A DNA stretch of 64,000 nt from Lentzea aerocolonigenes (GTDB taxonomy: Bacteria > Actinomycetota > Actinomycetes > Mycobacteriales > Pseudonocardiaceae). Each line of letters opens with the position of its first letter. Position 1 is the stretch's first letter. Positions 7,868-21,122 of the stretch are shown one piece after another. Under the pieces are notes generated by a model. The model saw only the letters and a list, made by a program, of their open reading frames with translations. It searched no databases and was not told the DNA's origin. The DNA lies in NCBI RefSeq assembly GCF_000974445.1, contig NZ_BBOJ01000003.1, forward strand, positions 372,001 to 436,000. The letters are read 5' to 3'. The position numbers and the translations under genes were made by a program.

Positions 7868-10800
7868 ATGCGCCGCACCCGCATGTTCGTCCTGGCCGCC
7901 GTCGTGCCGATGGTGGTCGTGTCCCCTCCCGTGACCGCCGCGGCGGCTCCCTCAGCCGGAGCCGCCGCGCGGGCCGTGTTCTTCGCCTCCGACGGCATGA
8001 GGCCCGACCTGGTCGACAAGTACGCGGCCGCGGGTGCCATGCCCACCTACGCCAAATTGATGGCCGACGGCGTCAAGGGCGCGAACGGCATGGTCCAGGC
8101 GTTCCCGCCCAACACCGGGGTCGGCTGGTACACCATGGCCACCGGCACCTACCCCGGCGAGCACGGTTCGACGAACAACACCTTCCACCGCACCGGTGAG
8201 CCGAACTTCAACAACCGCACGTCGTTCTCCGCCAGCGGGGTGCTGCAGGCGGACACGCTGGCCGCCAGTGCCGAACGGGCGGGCAAGAAGGTCGCCCAGA
8301 TCGACTGGGTGGGCGGTGCGGCGGCGAAGATCACGGGACCGACCGTGGACTTCGCGAACTTCTTCTCCACCCGCGGCGTGCTGACGGCGCCGGTCGTGGC
8401 GGACGAGCAGGCGGGCGCGGCGGCGTTCGGGCTGTCGTACCAGGTCGCGGCGTTCAGCCCGGCCGACGGCTGGACGAACGTGCCCGCCGGCGATCCCGCG
8501 GCTGTCCCGCAGCAGACCACGCTGACCATCGCGACGACGTTCGCGGCGCAGAACCCCACCCGCGTCTACGACGTCTACGTGTACGACTCGAACAGCGACG
8601 GCACCGCGGCGTACGACCGCGTGCTGCTGGCACCGACGAGCGCGGGCAAGAACGCCGCGCAGGCCGTGTCACTGGCGCAGGGCGACTTCAAGGAGGTCAA
8701 GCTGCGCGGCCCGGACGGGTTGATCGGCGCACGCGCGGGGCAGGCCGCGGGCTTCTACACGAAGCTGATCGGCCTCGCGCCCGACCTGTCGTCGTTCAAG
8801 CTGTACTTCACCTCGGTCGAACGCCTCATCGCCACGTGCGGCACGGCGGCGTGCAATGCGCTGCCCGCGGGCGGGGCCGGTGAGGACCGGCTGGAGAAGT
8901 ACCTCGCCGAGAACGTGCCGACCGCGGTGGCCGCGGACTTCGCCCCGATGGAGGCGCGGATCATCGACGAGGACACCTACGTCCAGCAGGGCCTCGACCT
9001 GGAGAAGGCGTACGGCGACGCGGTGCTCGAGTACGTCCTGGGCACGTTGCAGCCGGACACCCAGCTCGCGCAGGTCGGCTACCCGGTGACCGACGAGTTC
9101 TCGCACCAGTTCCTCGGGCTCACCGTCCCCACCGACATGGACGGCGCCGCGAACCCGTACTTCGACGACCTCAACGGCGACGGCGTGAAGGACAACCGCC
9201 TGGCCATCCGCGAGGGCTACCTCCGCGCGGCCTACCACGAGGCCGACGCCAAGCTCGGGCGTGCCCGCGCGCTGATGGGCGGCAACCCGACGACGATGGC
9301 GGCCAGTGACCACGGGTTCGCGCCGCAGTGGTACGCGCTCAACGCGGGCAAGGTGCTCGCCGACGCGGGCCTGCAAGGTGCCGAGCAGACCGGCAACTGC
9401 CGGGTCGCGGCGAGTGGTGTCACCAAGGCGAAGGCCTGCTACGCCGGTGGCACCGCGCAGATCTACATCTCACTCGCCGGCCGCGATCCCGGCGGCGTCG
9501 TGCCCGCGGCCGACTACGAGGCCGTGCGCACCCAGATCATCAACGCCTTCAGCGGACTCACGCACAACGGCAAGCAGGTCGTGCTGAAGGTCATGAAGAA
9601 GGAGGAGCTGCGCAACGTCGACGGCTCCGACTCGCTGCACCCGTCGCGTTCCGGTGACGTGGTCGTGGTGACCAGGCCGCCGTACCAGTTCGACGCGGCG
9701 ACTCCCGGCCAGACGGTCGCGTTCAGCCAGTTCTTCGGCCAGCACGGCTACCTGCCGGAACTGGTGGACCTCGCGCACAGCGTGAACATGCACGCGGTGT
9801 TCATCGCGTCGGGTCCCGGCATCCGCAAGCAGAAGCCGCTCGCCGGCGTCCGCGCGATCGACCTGGCGCCGACCATGGCGTTGCTGCTCGGCGTGCCCGG
9901 CCCGCAGAACGCGCGCGGCCGCATCCTCTACTCGCTGCTGCCCCAGCCCGGCGCGTTGAAAGAGCTGACCGTGCTGAACATCAGCGACTACCACGGCCAG
10001 CTGGTGCCGCTGTCCGAGGCGGCCGACACGGTGCCCGGCGGGACCGACCCGGTGTTCGGCATCGGTGGTTCGGCGTTCCTCAAGCCGTGGTTCGACCTCT
10101 ACCGCGCGGAGGCCACCAACGGCTCGATCACCGTCGCCGGCGGTGACTCGGTGGGTGCCACACCGCCGATCTCCGCGTTCTTCGGCGACAAACCGACGAT
10201 CGAGCTGATGAACGCGATGGGCTTCACGTTCGACGGGCTCGGCAACCACAACTTCGACAAAGGCCAGGCGTACCTGCGCCAGACCTTGATCCCGTTGGCG
10301 CAGTACAAGTTCCTGTCCGCCAACATCGTGGACGCGAACGGCAAGACTCCCCCGGAGTGGGCGCCGTCCGCGGTCGTCGACGTCTTCGGCGGCGTCAAGC
10401 TCGGCATCATCGGGTACTCCAACGACGATCTGCTGGAGCTGACCGCGCCCGGTGCGATCGCCCCGTTCCAGCTGACGAACTCGACGGCGGCGGTGAACGC
10501 GGAGGCCGCGCGGCTGAAGTCCCGCGGTGTCAACGCGATCGTGGCGCTCGGCCACCTCGGGGCCACGGCGGGCACGATCACCAACCCGACGGGTCCGGTC
10601 GTGAACCTGGCCGACAACGTGTCCAATGTGGACGCGGTGCTCGGTGACCACACCGACTTCCAGGTCGTCGCCACGCGCTCGAACAACGTGCTGGTGACGG
10701 AGAACCGCAGCAAGGGCCTCCGGTTCACCCGCGTGCGCCTGGTCGTCGACACGAACGTCAAGAAGGTCGTCTACAAGACCGCGGACTTCCACAAGCCGTG

Positions 10801-11575
10801 GGACATCAGCGTCACCGCCGATCCCGCGATCCAGGGCCGCATCAACGACCTCAACGCACAGCTGGCACCGGTGCTCAGCACGGTGATCGGCAGTTCCACC
10901 CGCGTCATCCCGCGTGCCGACGCGTGCGGCAACGCCCAGGGACGCACGTGCGAGTCGTTGGTGGGCAACACGGTCACCGACGGCATGAGGCTCAAGTACG
11001 GCACGGACTTCGCCATCACGAACTCCGGTGGCCTGCGCGCCGACCTGACGTGCCCGGCGACGGACAACCCGAGCGACTTCTGCCCGGCTTTCACCCCGCC
11101 GCCGTACCCGATCACGCGCGGCCAGGTGCTGGGCGTGCTCCCGTTCGGCAACGTCGTGACGACGCTGAACGTCAACGGTGCCGAGCTGAAGACCATGCTG
11201 GAGAACGGTGTCTCGCAGATGCCCGCCGTGAACGGCCGCTTCCCCGAGGTGTCCGGGCTCTGCTTCACCTACGACATCGCGGCTCCCGCCGGGTCCCGCG
11301 TGGTGTCCTCGGTGCGGCAGGCCGCCGACGGGTCGTGCACCGGAGCACCGGTGGACCTGACGGCCGCGGCGACGTACTCGTTGGCGTCGAACGACTTCAT
11401 CTCCAACGGCGGCGACGGCTACCCGAACTTCTCCAGCCGGGTCACCACCAGGGAGATCATGGACCAGGTGCTGGCCGACCACATCGCCGCGAACTCGCCG
11501 GTCAGCCCGGCGATCGTCGGCCGGGTCACCTGCACGACGAGCGGCGCTACCGCGTGCCCGGTGGTGGTGCCGTGA
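7868..11575 (+). CDS. Secreted phosphodiesterase/pyrophosphatase fused to 5'-nucleotidase
   Basis: This exported two-enzyme protein has 1,235 residues. A signal peptide ends near an Ala-rich site (about 30). Residues about 35-700 form a type I phosphodiesterase/nucleotide pyrophosphatase (alkaline phosphatase superfamily): metal ligands in SDGMRPD, DEFSHQ, SDHGF and GQHGYL, and nucleophile Thr in [13 protein letters not shown]. Residues about 700-1,235 form a 5'-nucleotidase, with metallophosphatase motifs ISDYHGQ and [10 protein letters not shown] and a C-terminal substrate domain ending with [14 protein letters not shown]. Together they could cut extracellular nucleotides or dinucleotides to nucleoside and phosphate. 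ATG at 7868 has GGAGG at 7856-7860. Confidence 0.88.
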   Translation: MRRTRMFVLAAVVPMVVVSPPVTAAAAPSAGAAARAVFFASDGMRPDLVDKYAAAGAMPTYAKLMADGVKGANGMVQAFPPNTGVGWYTMATGTYPGEHGSTNNTFHRTGEPNFNNRTSFSASGVLQADTLAASAERAGKKVAQIDWVGGAAAKITGPTVDFANFFSTRGVLTAPVVADEQAGAAAFGLSYQVAAFSPADGWTNVPAGDPAAVPQQTTLTIATTFAAQNPTRVYDVYVYDSNSDGTAAYDRVLLAPTSAGKNAAQAVSLAQGDFKEVKLRGPDGLIGARAGQAAGFYTKLIGLAPDLSSFKLYFTSVERLIATCGTAACNALPAGGAGEDRLEKYLAENVPTAVAADFAPMEARIIDEDTYVQQGLDLEKAYGDAVLEYVLGTLQPDTQLAQVGYPVTDEFSHQFLGLTVPTDMDGAANPYFDDLNGDGVKDNRLAIREGYLRAAYHEADAKLGRARALMGGNPTTMAASDHGFAPQWYALNAGKVLADAGLQGAEQTGNCRVAASGVTKAKACYAGGTAQIYISLAGRDPGGVVPAADYEAVRTQIINAFSGLTHNGKQVVLKVMKKEELRNVDGSDSLHPSRSGDVVVVTRPPYQFDAATPGQTVAFSQFFGQHGYLPELVDLAHSVNMHAVFIASGPGIRKQKPLAGVRAIDLAPTMALLLGVPGPQNARGRILYSLLPQPGALKELTVLNISDYHGQLVPLSEAADTVPGGTDPVFGIGGSAFLKPWFDLYRAEATNGSITVAGGDSVGATPPISAFFGDKPTIELMNAMGFTFDGLGNHNFDKGQAYLRQTLIPLAQYKFLSANIVDANGKTPPEWAPSAVVDVFGGVKLGIIGYSNDDLLELTAPGAIAPFQLTNSTAAVNAEAARLKSRGVNAIVALGHLGATAGTITNPTGPVVNLADNVSNVDAVLGDHTDFQVVATRSNNVLVTENRSKGLRFTRVRLVVDTNVKKVVYKTADFHKPWDISVTADPAIQGRINDLNAQLAPVLSTVIGSSTRVIPRADACGNAQGRTCESLVGNTVTDGMRLKYGTDFAITNSGGLRADLTCPATDNPSDFCPAFTPPPYPITRGQVLGVLPFGNVVTTLNVNGAELKTMLENGVSQMPAVNGRFPEVSGLCFTYDIAAPAGSRVVSSVRQAADGSCTGAPVDLTAAATYSLASNDFISNGGDGYPNFSSRVTTREIMDQVLADHIAANSPVSPAIVGRVTCTTSGATACPVVVP

Positions 11576-11864
11576 TCCTCATGCCGGGTCGGCGCTGGTG
11601 CGAGGTGAGGTAGGCGAGCCCATTCGCACCGGCCCGCACCGACCGGCGGCTGCCGCGTGGCAACCACACCACGGCGCCGGGCACGAGCCGTTGGTCGCCG
11701 CTGTCGAGGTGCACCACGCCGTCACCCTCGACCGCGACCAGGAGCACGTCGAGGTCGGGCTCGACGTGCTCGCCGATGTGGTGCTCCGGGTTCAGGCGCA
11801 CCAGGTTCGCGTCCAGCTGCCTGCCTGGATCTGTCAGCCGCCAGTCGACCGTCGCCCCTGTCAT
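11547..11864 (-). CDS. Cupin-domain protein
   Basis: This single-domain cupin of 105 residues shows [25 protein letters not shown] (a His-rich first cupin motif, written in two parts in the chain) and a second motif around [13 protein letters not shown]. It could bind a metal and act as a small-molecule sensor or enzyme; no substrate is evident. Its 3' end overlaps the convergent nucleotidase gene by 29 bases. It is divergent from the HTH regulator gene at 11915, and a palindrome lies between the two starts, so it is the likely target of that regulator. Confidence 0.8.
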   Translation of the reverse strand: MTGATVDWRLTDPGRQLDANLVRLNPEHHIGEHVEPDLDVLLVAVEGDGVVHLDSGDQRLVPGAVVWLPRGSRRSVRAGANGLAYLTSHQRRPGMRITAPPPGTR

Positions 11865-11884
11865 GACCCCATTCTAACTATTTC

Positions 11885-11901
11885 CACGAGTGGGACTCGT
11901 G
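11885..11901. promoter_or_regulatory. Palindromic operator between cupin and HTH genes
   Basis: CACGAGT and ACTCGTG form a perfect 7-bp inverted repeat around GGG. TAATAC follows at 11902-11907, eight bases before the HTH start codon, and would make a nearly leaderless mRNA if it is the -10 box. The palindrome also sits at the -35 position for the divergent cupin gene. Binding by the adjacent HTH protein is inferred. Confidence 0.6.
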
Positions 11902-11914
11902 TAATACTGCTCGC

Positions 11915-15996
<4,082 letters not shown>

Positions 15997-16000
<4 letters not shown>

Positions 16001-16554
16001 GAACGACCTTCCGCTCGTCGTTCCCGGAACGCGATCATGTTCATCCGGTTGCCGCACCGCACGCTGCAGAACCGCTTGAGGCCGTTGCGGGACAGGTCCA
16101 GCAGGAGCCCGGTGCAGTCGTCGGCCGCGCAGATCCGCAGGCGGTCCATCTCGTTCATGCGGATCACGTCGATGAATCCGAGCGCGGCCTCGACCCGGAT
16201 CCGTTCGGCGAGCGGCGAGCTGGGCTCGGTGGCGTGGATGTGCCAGTCGAGGTCGTCGTGCCGCACGAGGTACGGGAGCGCCTTGGCGTCGCGGAGCATC
16301 TTGTTCACGGCCTCGACGGCGTCGTCACGGCTGAGCGACCACACCTGCCGGAGCAGCGCGCGCGTGCGGTGGACGTCGCGCAGTTCCGCCTCGTCGTGGT
16401 CGATCCGCCCGGTGTACGGGTAGCGCGCGAGCAGGGCCGCGAGCTGGTCCACCGTGGCCAGCTCGTCCGTGCCGCTGCGCGAGGCCTCCGGTTCGGTGTT
16501 GCACAGCTCCACGACGAAGGCGAGAGAGTCCTCCGTGTCAGGGGCAAAACGCAA
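15997..16554 (-). CDS. CGNR zinc-finger / ABATE-domain regulator
   Basis: This 185-residue protein has an N-terminal ABATE-like helical region and a C-terminal CGNR zinc finger. The finger residues are visible as RICAADDC and FCSVRCGNRMNM, about 20 residues apart. Proteins of this class are presumed stress-linked or metabolic transcription regulators. It is divergent from the EamA transporter gene with 83 bases between the starts, so it is a natural candidate to regulate the transporter. Confidence 0.85.
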
Positions 16555-16637
16555 ATTGACTCCTTACCCTTATCAGCCTACCGTCAGGGGCATCATTCAG
16601 GTTAGGCCATGACACGACACCGGGCCGGGAGGCAAGC

Positions 16638-17588
16638 ATGGGGATTCCGTCGAAGTCCACCGGCCTGATCGCGGCAACGGTCTCGTTCATCTCGTTCGGC
16701 ACCTCCGGAGCGTTCGTCAAACCACTCCTGGACCACGGCTGGTCACCGACCGCCGCCGTCACGGCCCGCGCGCTCACCGCGGGACTCGTGCTGCTCCCGT
16801 TCGTGCTGATGTCGTTGCGCGGCAAGTGGAACGTGCTCTGGCAGGCCCGGTGGCCGGTGCTGGGCATGGGCCTGTTCGGCGTGGCGATCACCCAGGTCCT
16901 GTACTTCGCCGCGATCGCGCGCATCCCGGTGGCGACCGCGCTGCTCATCGAGTTCCTGGCGCCAATCCTGCTGGTCGGCTTCACCTGGGCGGCCAGCAGA
17001 CGAACGCCCGCACCGGTCGTCCTCTTCGGCTCGCTGCTGGCAGTCGGCGGCCTCCTGCTGGTGATCGGCCCCGGCGCGATCCAAGCCGTGGACCCGATCG
17101 GCCTGGCCGCCGCATTCGGCGCCGCCATCGGATGCGCCGTGTACTTCGCGATCGCCGCACGCCCCAACCACGGCCTGCCCCCGGTAGCGCTGGCCGGAGC
17201 GGGCCTGCTGGTGGCCGCACCCGTCCTGGCGGTCGTAGGGCTGATGGGCCTGCTCCCGTTCACCGCGACGTTCGACGACCTCCCACTCCTGGGCACGACC
17301 ACGGCGTGGTGGGTGCCGCTGCTGGTCGTCGCGGTCGTGGGCACGGCGCTGGCCTACGCAACCGGCATCACCGCCTCGGGCCTGCTCGGCTCACGGGTGG
17401 CGTCGTTCATCGCACTGCTGGAGGTCGTGTCCGCCTCGGTGTTCGCCTGGCTCCTGCTCGGCGAAGGGCTCGCGCCGCTGCAACTCGTCGGTGGTGGGCT
17501 GATCCTCGCTGGGATCGCGTCGGTGCGGGCTGAACGGCAGAAGGTGGAACCGGTCGTGACGCCGGCGGTTGAGGTGGCCTGCCCGTAG
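16638..17588 (+). CDS. EamA/DMT-family transporter
   Basis: This 316-residue inner-membrane protein has about ten hydrophobic helices arranged as two EamA repeats. The first begins with SFISFGTSGAFVKPLLDHGW and the second with AAFGAAIGCAVYFAIAA. Members export amino acids, purines or other small metabolites. The substrate cannot be read from sequence. ATG at 16638 follows GGGAGG at 16625-16630. The gene is divergent from the CGNR regulator and is followed by a 650-bp non-coding repeat region. Confidence 0.88.
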   Translation: MGIPSKSTGLIAATVSFISFGTSGAFVKPLLDHGWSPTAAVTARALTAGLVLLPFVLMSLRGKWNVLWQARWPVLGMGLFGVAITQVLYFAAIARIPVATALLIEFLAPILLVGFTWAASRRTPAPVVLFGSLLAVGGLLLVIGPGAIQAVDPIGLAAAFGAAIGCAVYFAIAARPNHGLPPVALAGAGLLVAAPVLAVVGLMGLLPFTATFDDLPLLGTTTAWWVPLLVVAVVGTALAYATGITASGLLGSRVASFIALLEVVSASVFAWLLLGEGLAPLQLVGGGLILAGIASVRAERQKVEPVVTPAVEVACP

Positions 17589-17670
17589 CTGACGTTCGGG
17601 TCCTGCCGATAGGCGGGTCGCGAAGCAGCTTCCGGGGGTTGGCTTGCGTTGGAGGGTGCTCGGTGCGCGG

Positions 17671-17734
17671 GTCGGGTTTCGCCGGGGTCGGGTTACGCCG
17701 GGGTCGGGTTACGCCGGGGTCGGGTTACGCCGGG
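17671..17734 (+). repeat. Four tandem copies of a 16-bp repeat
   Basis: The unit GTCGGGTTACGCCGGG occurs four times head to tail, with one base changed in the first copy. It lies in non-coding DNA between the transporter gene and the left inverted repeat of the HNH element. There are no spacers, so it is not a CRISPR array. It is probably a slippage-generated minisatellite. Confidence 0.85.
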
Positions 17735-17758
17735 GTGTGCGCGGGTCGTTTTGGGATG

Positions 17759-18085
17759 GTTCGGCGCGGGTTCCAGCGGGGTTGGTCACCTTTTGCTGGT
17801 GTGGTCGCCTTTGTGTTGGTGGTTGCGTGGGTTGTATGACGAGCCGGGTCATTTCATCGCCGCTTCGCGACGATTGCGATTGGGGCTTGACTTCGGGGCC
17901 CTTGCGAGGCGCTGTGTCGTGCGGAAAAGGTCGGATGCTTCGCACCCGCCCGGTCCGAAAAGGCTAGCACCTCGCTCCCAAAGTCAAGCCCCAATCGCAA
18001 GCGTGCGTGGTTGCGTTTGTTGGTCGGCTCACCTCATTACCGCTTGCCCGCGTTCGCATTGCCCTGTCCGGCTCGGCTTCGCCAT
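17759..18085 (+). repeat. Left long inverted repeat
   Basis: This is the inverted counterpart of 19502-19827. It starts near TCGGCGCGGGTTCCAGC and ends near TCCGGCTCGGCTTCGCC. The match is close except between 17912 and 17970, the centre of the embedded palindrome, and around 17788-17815. The boundaries were set by eye. Confidence 0.8.
17876..17998 (+). repeat. Palindromic mini-element, copy 1
   Basis: Sixteen-base arms GCGATTGGGGCTTGAC (17876-17891) and GTCAAGCCCCAATCGC (17983-17998) are perfect complements enclosing about 91 bases. Inside the arms, GCGAGGCGC and TAGCACCTCGC can extend the stem. The centre differs from copy 2 although the arms are conserved. Confidence 0.75.
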
Positions 18086-18236
18086 CGCGGTTGTTGGGGC
18101 CTCGGCTTCGCCATTGCATGCGTTGCGGTGGGAGATTCAGCTCGGCGACGCCATTGCCGCTTGCTTCGCAGAGCGCCCTTCATCAGGCTGCTTCCCCCGT
18201 GGCCAGGCGACCTTCATCGACACCGCGTCGCTGTGG

Positions 18237-19433
18237 TTAGGCGGTGTTGACCAGGTTGCGTCTGGGTCTTTGTTGCGGGTCGAGCCAGGCTGGTGCGTAG
18301 AAGGTCGGGATGCCGTTCACCATCCCGACTTCCCACTCGCTCTGGTGGATGAGCGTGTGGTGGTGGCGGCAGAGCAGGACGGCGTTGTCCACCGAGGTGT
18401 CGCCGCCGTTGGCCCAGTGTTTGATGTGGTGGGCGTCGCACTGTCTGGGCGGTCTGCCACAGCCGGGGAAGGCACAGCCTCGGTCTCGGGTGACCAGGGT
18501 GCGGCGGATTGCGGCGGGGAAGGTGCGGGTTTTGCGGCCGACGTTGAGCGGCTGGCCCGCTCCGCCCAGGACCATCGGGATGATGCCCGCGTTGCACGCC
18601 AGCTCACGCACCTGCTCGACCGGGACACGGTCGCCGTTGTCGAGGGTGGCGTGGCCGACCTGGTTGGCCAGGTCGTCATAGGGCATGGTCAGCGTCAGGG
18701 TGACTGGTTCGCCGCCGTGCTCGGGGAGCTGGTCGGCGCGCAGCATCAGGTCGATCAGCTCGGCCAGGGCGTCGCCTTCGCGTTCCTCGCGGGGGCGCCG
18801 GTCCGGGCCCTCGTCCGGGGTCTGCGGGCGGGGCTTGGCCAGCGGGTCGATCAGCGCCTCGTACTTCGCGCCGGTCACCTTGTCCAGCTTGGCGCTGATC
18901 TCCAGCTTGCCGTTCTTCCAGCGCATCCAGTGCTGATTGCCCGGCGGCGCAGGCGCGGGGTCACGAGGTTCCGGGTCGTCCTGGTTGATGGCGTAGGCGA
19001 GTGTCGTGCCCAGGCGGCGGACCGTGACGGGCTCGAAGTCCCGCGCGTAACCCACCACCGTGACCTCGTGCTCGGCAGGCACGGTCTTCATGATCTCGGC
19101 GACCACCGCGACGTGCTCGATCGACAACGCGCCCTCGGCCACCGCCTCGGCGGTGAGCGGGAGCTTGGGAGCGAGTTCGCTGCCGGTCGGGGTGATCTCA
19201 TTGGTCAGCAATGCGGCATTGGCGATCCATCGCCTTGCGGCGGAAAGATCCCAGCGGACAGCATGCCGCAACACCTGCGGCAAATCCCTGTAACCCAGCT
19301 CCGCCGCAACTCCACGCCGATCCAATTCGGCGATCTTGTGCATCAACGAGTTCTCGCGGACGCGAATTTCCGTCACCTCGTCGACGACACTGCGCAGCAG
19401 CTCGTCAGTGGAGAGGAGGCGGGTTTCGATCAC
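18237..19433 (-). CDS. DUF222-HNH endonuclease-like protein (REP13E12 family)
   Basis: This 398-residue protein has an N-terminal DUF222 region (about 1-200) and a C-terminal HNH nuclease with zinc-type cysteines: CAFPGC, CDAHHIKHWANGGDTS and LLCRHHH. All catalytic and metal positions look intact, so the protein may be active. Family members are numerous in actinobacteria and of unclear function; a role in DNA cleavage linked to spread of the repeat is inferred. It lies alone between the long inverted repeats, opposite in direction to the transporter and nitroreductase genes. Confidence 0.9.
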   Translation of the reverse strand: MIETRLLSTDELLRSVVDEVTEIRVRENSLMHKIAELDRRGVAAELGYRDLPQVLRHAVRWDLSAARRWIANAALLTNEITPTGSELAPKLPLTAEAVAEGALSIEHVAVVAEIMKTVPAEHEVTVVGYARDFEPVTVRRLGTTLAYAINQDDPEPRDPAPAPPGNQHWMRWKNGKLEISAKLDKVTGAKYEALIDPLAKPRPQTPDEGPDRRPREEREGDALAELIDLMLRADQLPEHGGEPVTLTLTMPYDDLANQVGHATLDNGDRVPVEQVRELACNAGIIPMVLGGAGQPLNVGRKTRTFPAAIRRTLVTRDRGCAFPGCGRPPRQCDAHHIKHWANGGDTSVDNAVLLCRHHHTLIHQSEWEVGMVNGIPTFYAPAWLDPQQRPRRNLVNTA

Positions 19434-19583
19434 GTGTTCTAATCTACCGCAAGATCACGACAGGATAACGGGTAAAGCCGCACACGATCGAGTGAACCAG
19501 CAATGGCAAAGCCGAGCCGGACAGGGCAATGCGAACGCGGGCAAGCGGTAATGAGGTGAGCCGACCGACAAACGCAACCACGC

Positions 19584-19717
19584 ACGATTGCGATTGGGGC
19601 TTGACTTTGGGTGCGAGGTGCTATGCTGGTTGGATCGGCCGGGCTCCTTATGCCCGGCTTTTTAAGGCCGATGTGCGCCTCGCAAGGGCCCCGATGTCAA
19701 GCCCCAATCGCAATCGT
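19584..19717 (+). repeat. Palindromic mini-element, copy 2
   Basis: Arms at 19584-19605 and 19696-19717 are perfect 22-base complements around 90 bases. The inner stem uses GCGAGGTGC and GCGCCTCGC. The centre has its own hairpins (ATCGGCC with GGCCGAT, and the terminator-like stem at 19638-19663), unlike copy 1. The fold would be one long rod, in DNA or RNA. Confidence 0.8.
19638..19663 (+). terminator. Terminator-like hairpin with T-run
   Basis: GCCGGGC (19638-19644) and GCCCGGC (19652-19658) pair perfectly around seven bases and are followed by five T. This is the form of an intrinsic terminator on the plus strand. It lies in the centre of mini-element copy 2 and is absent from copy 1. Confidence 0.6.
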
Positions 19718-19862
19718 CGCGAAGCGGCGATGAAATGACCCGGCTCGTCATACGACCCACGCAACCACCACCGCAAAGCGACACGGCCAGCAGAAGATGA
19801 CCAACCCCGCTGGAACCCGCGCCGAACCACAAGCCGACCCACGCAAGCCCAACGGGTGGCCC

Positions 19863-19917
19863 GGGACGTTCCGGCCCTGAGCGACCTGCCCCAGTCCCTG
19901 CCACCTCGGGACCTTCG
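19863..19917 (+). promoter_or_regulatory. DosR-like boxes upstream of the nitroreductase gene
   Basis: GGGACGTTCCGGCCCT (19863-19878) resembles the DosR/DevR consensus, GGGAC then a few bases then GNCCC, with one extra base. A weaker GGGACCTTCG lies at 19908-19917. Acg-type nitroreductases belong to the DosR dormancy regulon in mycobacteria, which makes the sites plausible. No DosR gene is in the window. Confidence 0.4.
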
Positions 19918-19993
19918 ACGGTGGGACCGCCCCCGGAGCCACGCCGACAGTGGACGCCAGAACGTTCCAGGCGACACGGACGGGGTGAAAGAC

Positions 19994-20989
19994 ATGGCCG
20001 AAGTGCCGGCGGCTCTGGGACTGGAGTCCGGACAGATCGAGAGCGCGCTCGCGGCCGCTTCGCTCGCGCCGTCCGTGCACAACACGCAACCGTGGCGGTT
20101 CCGTGTCCGGCGGGACCGCATCGAGCTGCACCCCGACCCCAGCCGCAAGCTGGCGGCGACCGATCCCGAGGAGCGCGAGCTGCGGCTTTCCTGCGGTGCC
20201 GCGCTGTTCAACCTGCGGCTGGCTTTGCAGGCCTCGGGTGTGCGTCCGCTGGTGTCGATGCTGCCGGGCCAGGACGCGCCCGGTGCGCTTGCCGTGGTGC
20301 GCCGCGGCGGCACGATCAAGGTCGACGACGAGCAGCGGGCGTTGCTCCGGGCGGTGCCTCGCCGTCGGACCAACCGCCGGCCGTTCCTCGACACGGCCAT
20401 CGAGCCACGGCAGCGGCACGCGCTGGTCAGGGCGGCCGAGCTGGAACGGGCCTGGCTGCACGTCGTCACCACGCGGGAGGGTCGCGCCGACCTGAAGCGG
20501 TTCGTCCAGCGGGCGCACCAGATCCAGCTCGACGACGAGGGTGTGCAGGACGAGCTCGCCGCGTTCACCGGCCATCGTCCCGGCGCTGCCGACGGGGTGC
20601 CGCCCGCGTCGGCGGGGGTGCGGCCGGAGACGCAGGACGAGTGGGTGTTCCGCGACTTCCAGGGGTCGGAACGCCACCCCGCCAAGGATTACGAGTCCGA
20701 TCCGCTCGTCGTGGTCCTCTGCTCGTTCTACGACGGGCCGCTCGGTGATCTCCAGGCGGGACAGGCGATGCAACGCGTGCTGCTCACCGCGACCACGCAC
20801 GGGCTGTCCGCGTCGTTCCTGTCCCAGCCGGTCGAGGTCCGGCGCGTCCGCGAGGAGCTGCGGCGGTCGCTCGGCGGCATGCTGATCCCGCAAACGGTGC
20901 TGCGCCTGGGTTTCGGCGCTCCCGTCCCGCCCACTCCGCGGCGTTCCGTCTCCGAGCTCCTCCTCTCCGACGTGCACGTGGCTTGTTAG
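19994..20989 (+). CDS. Acg-like nitroreductase-fold protein
   Basis: This 331-residue protein has the nitroreductase fold split in two halves, as in mycobacterial Acg (Rv2032). It carries the SLAPSVHNTQPWRFRV signature, RRTNRRPFLD and ATTHGLSASFLSQPVEV. Acg binds FMN tightly and has no clear NAD(P)H reductase activity; a flavin-sequestering or stress role was proposed. ATG at 19994 follows a weak GGTGAAAG. A GTG at 19985 is an alternative. The gene is followed by the flavohaemoglobin gene on the same strand, and both have DosR-like boxes, pointing to a low-oxygen or nitric-oxide response. Confidence 0.85.
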   Translation: MAEVPAALGLESGQIESALAAASLAPSVHNTQPWRFRVRRDRIELHPDPSRKLAATDPEERELRLSCGAALFNLRLALQASGVRPLVSMLPGQDAPGALAVVRRGGTIKVDDEQRALLRAVPRRRTNRRPFLDTAIEPRQRHALVRAAELERAWLHVVTTREGRADLKRFVQRAHQIQLDDEGVQDELAAFTGHRPGAADGVPPASAGVRPETQDEWVFRDFQGSERHPAKDYESDPLVVVLCSFYDGPLGDLQAGQAMQRVLLTATTHGLSASFLSQPVEVRRVREELRRSLGGMLIPQTVLRLGFGAPVPPTPRRSVSELLLSDVHVAC

Positions 20990-21019
20990 TGGCACCAAGG
21001 CCTTCCGGGCGTGAGTTCC

Positions 21020-21033
21020 GGGACGAAGGTCCT
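21020..21033 (+). promoter_or_regulatory. DosR-like box upstream of the flavohaemoglobin gene
   Basis: GGGACGAAGGTCCT is nearly palindromic (GGGAC, four bases, GTCCT) and lies 90 bases upstream of the GTG at 21123. It has the half-site layout of DosR/DevR boxes. Confidence 0.45.
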
Positions 21034-21122
21034 GCCGCGAAGGCGACGTTCCGACCTGCGTTCGCCCGCACCTGATCACGCAAGCTCGAAGTCGCCCGTT
21101 CCCCACTTCCGAGGAGACCTCT

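Larger units (their letters stand above)
17759..19827. mobile_element. REP13E12-like unit: DUF222-HNH gene between long inverted repeats
   Basis: A single DUF222-HNH gene (18237-19433) is flanked by two inverted copies of a ~325-bp sequence (17759-18085 and 19502-19827). Apart from their diverged palindrome centres, the copies match over most of their length. DUF222-HNH proteins are the REP13E12-type repeat proteins of mycobacteria and are abundant in actinobacterial genomes. The inverted-repeat frame suggests a mobilised or rearranging unit. No target duplication was recognised. Bases 17589-18236 and 19434-19993 hold no other gene that I can support. Confidence 0.55.
19502..19827 (-). repeat. 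Right long inverted repeat
   Basis: This is the inverted counterpart of 17759-18085. It contains mini-element copy 2 and ends 36 bases before the first DosR-like box of the nitroreductase gene. Insertion or inversion of this unit would thus have placed it right next to that promoter. Confidence 0.8.

Noticed and set aside
9470-11482. A 670-codon antisense frame within the phosphodiesterase/nucleotidase gene
   Set aside because: The composition is typical of an antisense shadow, and the opposite strand encodes two intact catalytic domains.
16555-16637. Operator between CGNR and EamA genes
   Set aside because: Only a loose GCCTACC/GGTTAGGC pair was found, too imperfect to call.
17671-17734. 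CRISPR array
   Set aside because: The repeats are contiguous with no spacers and no cas genes are present.
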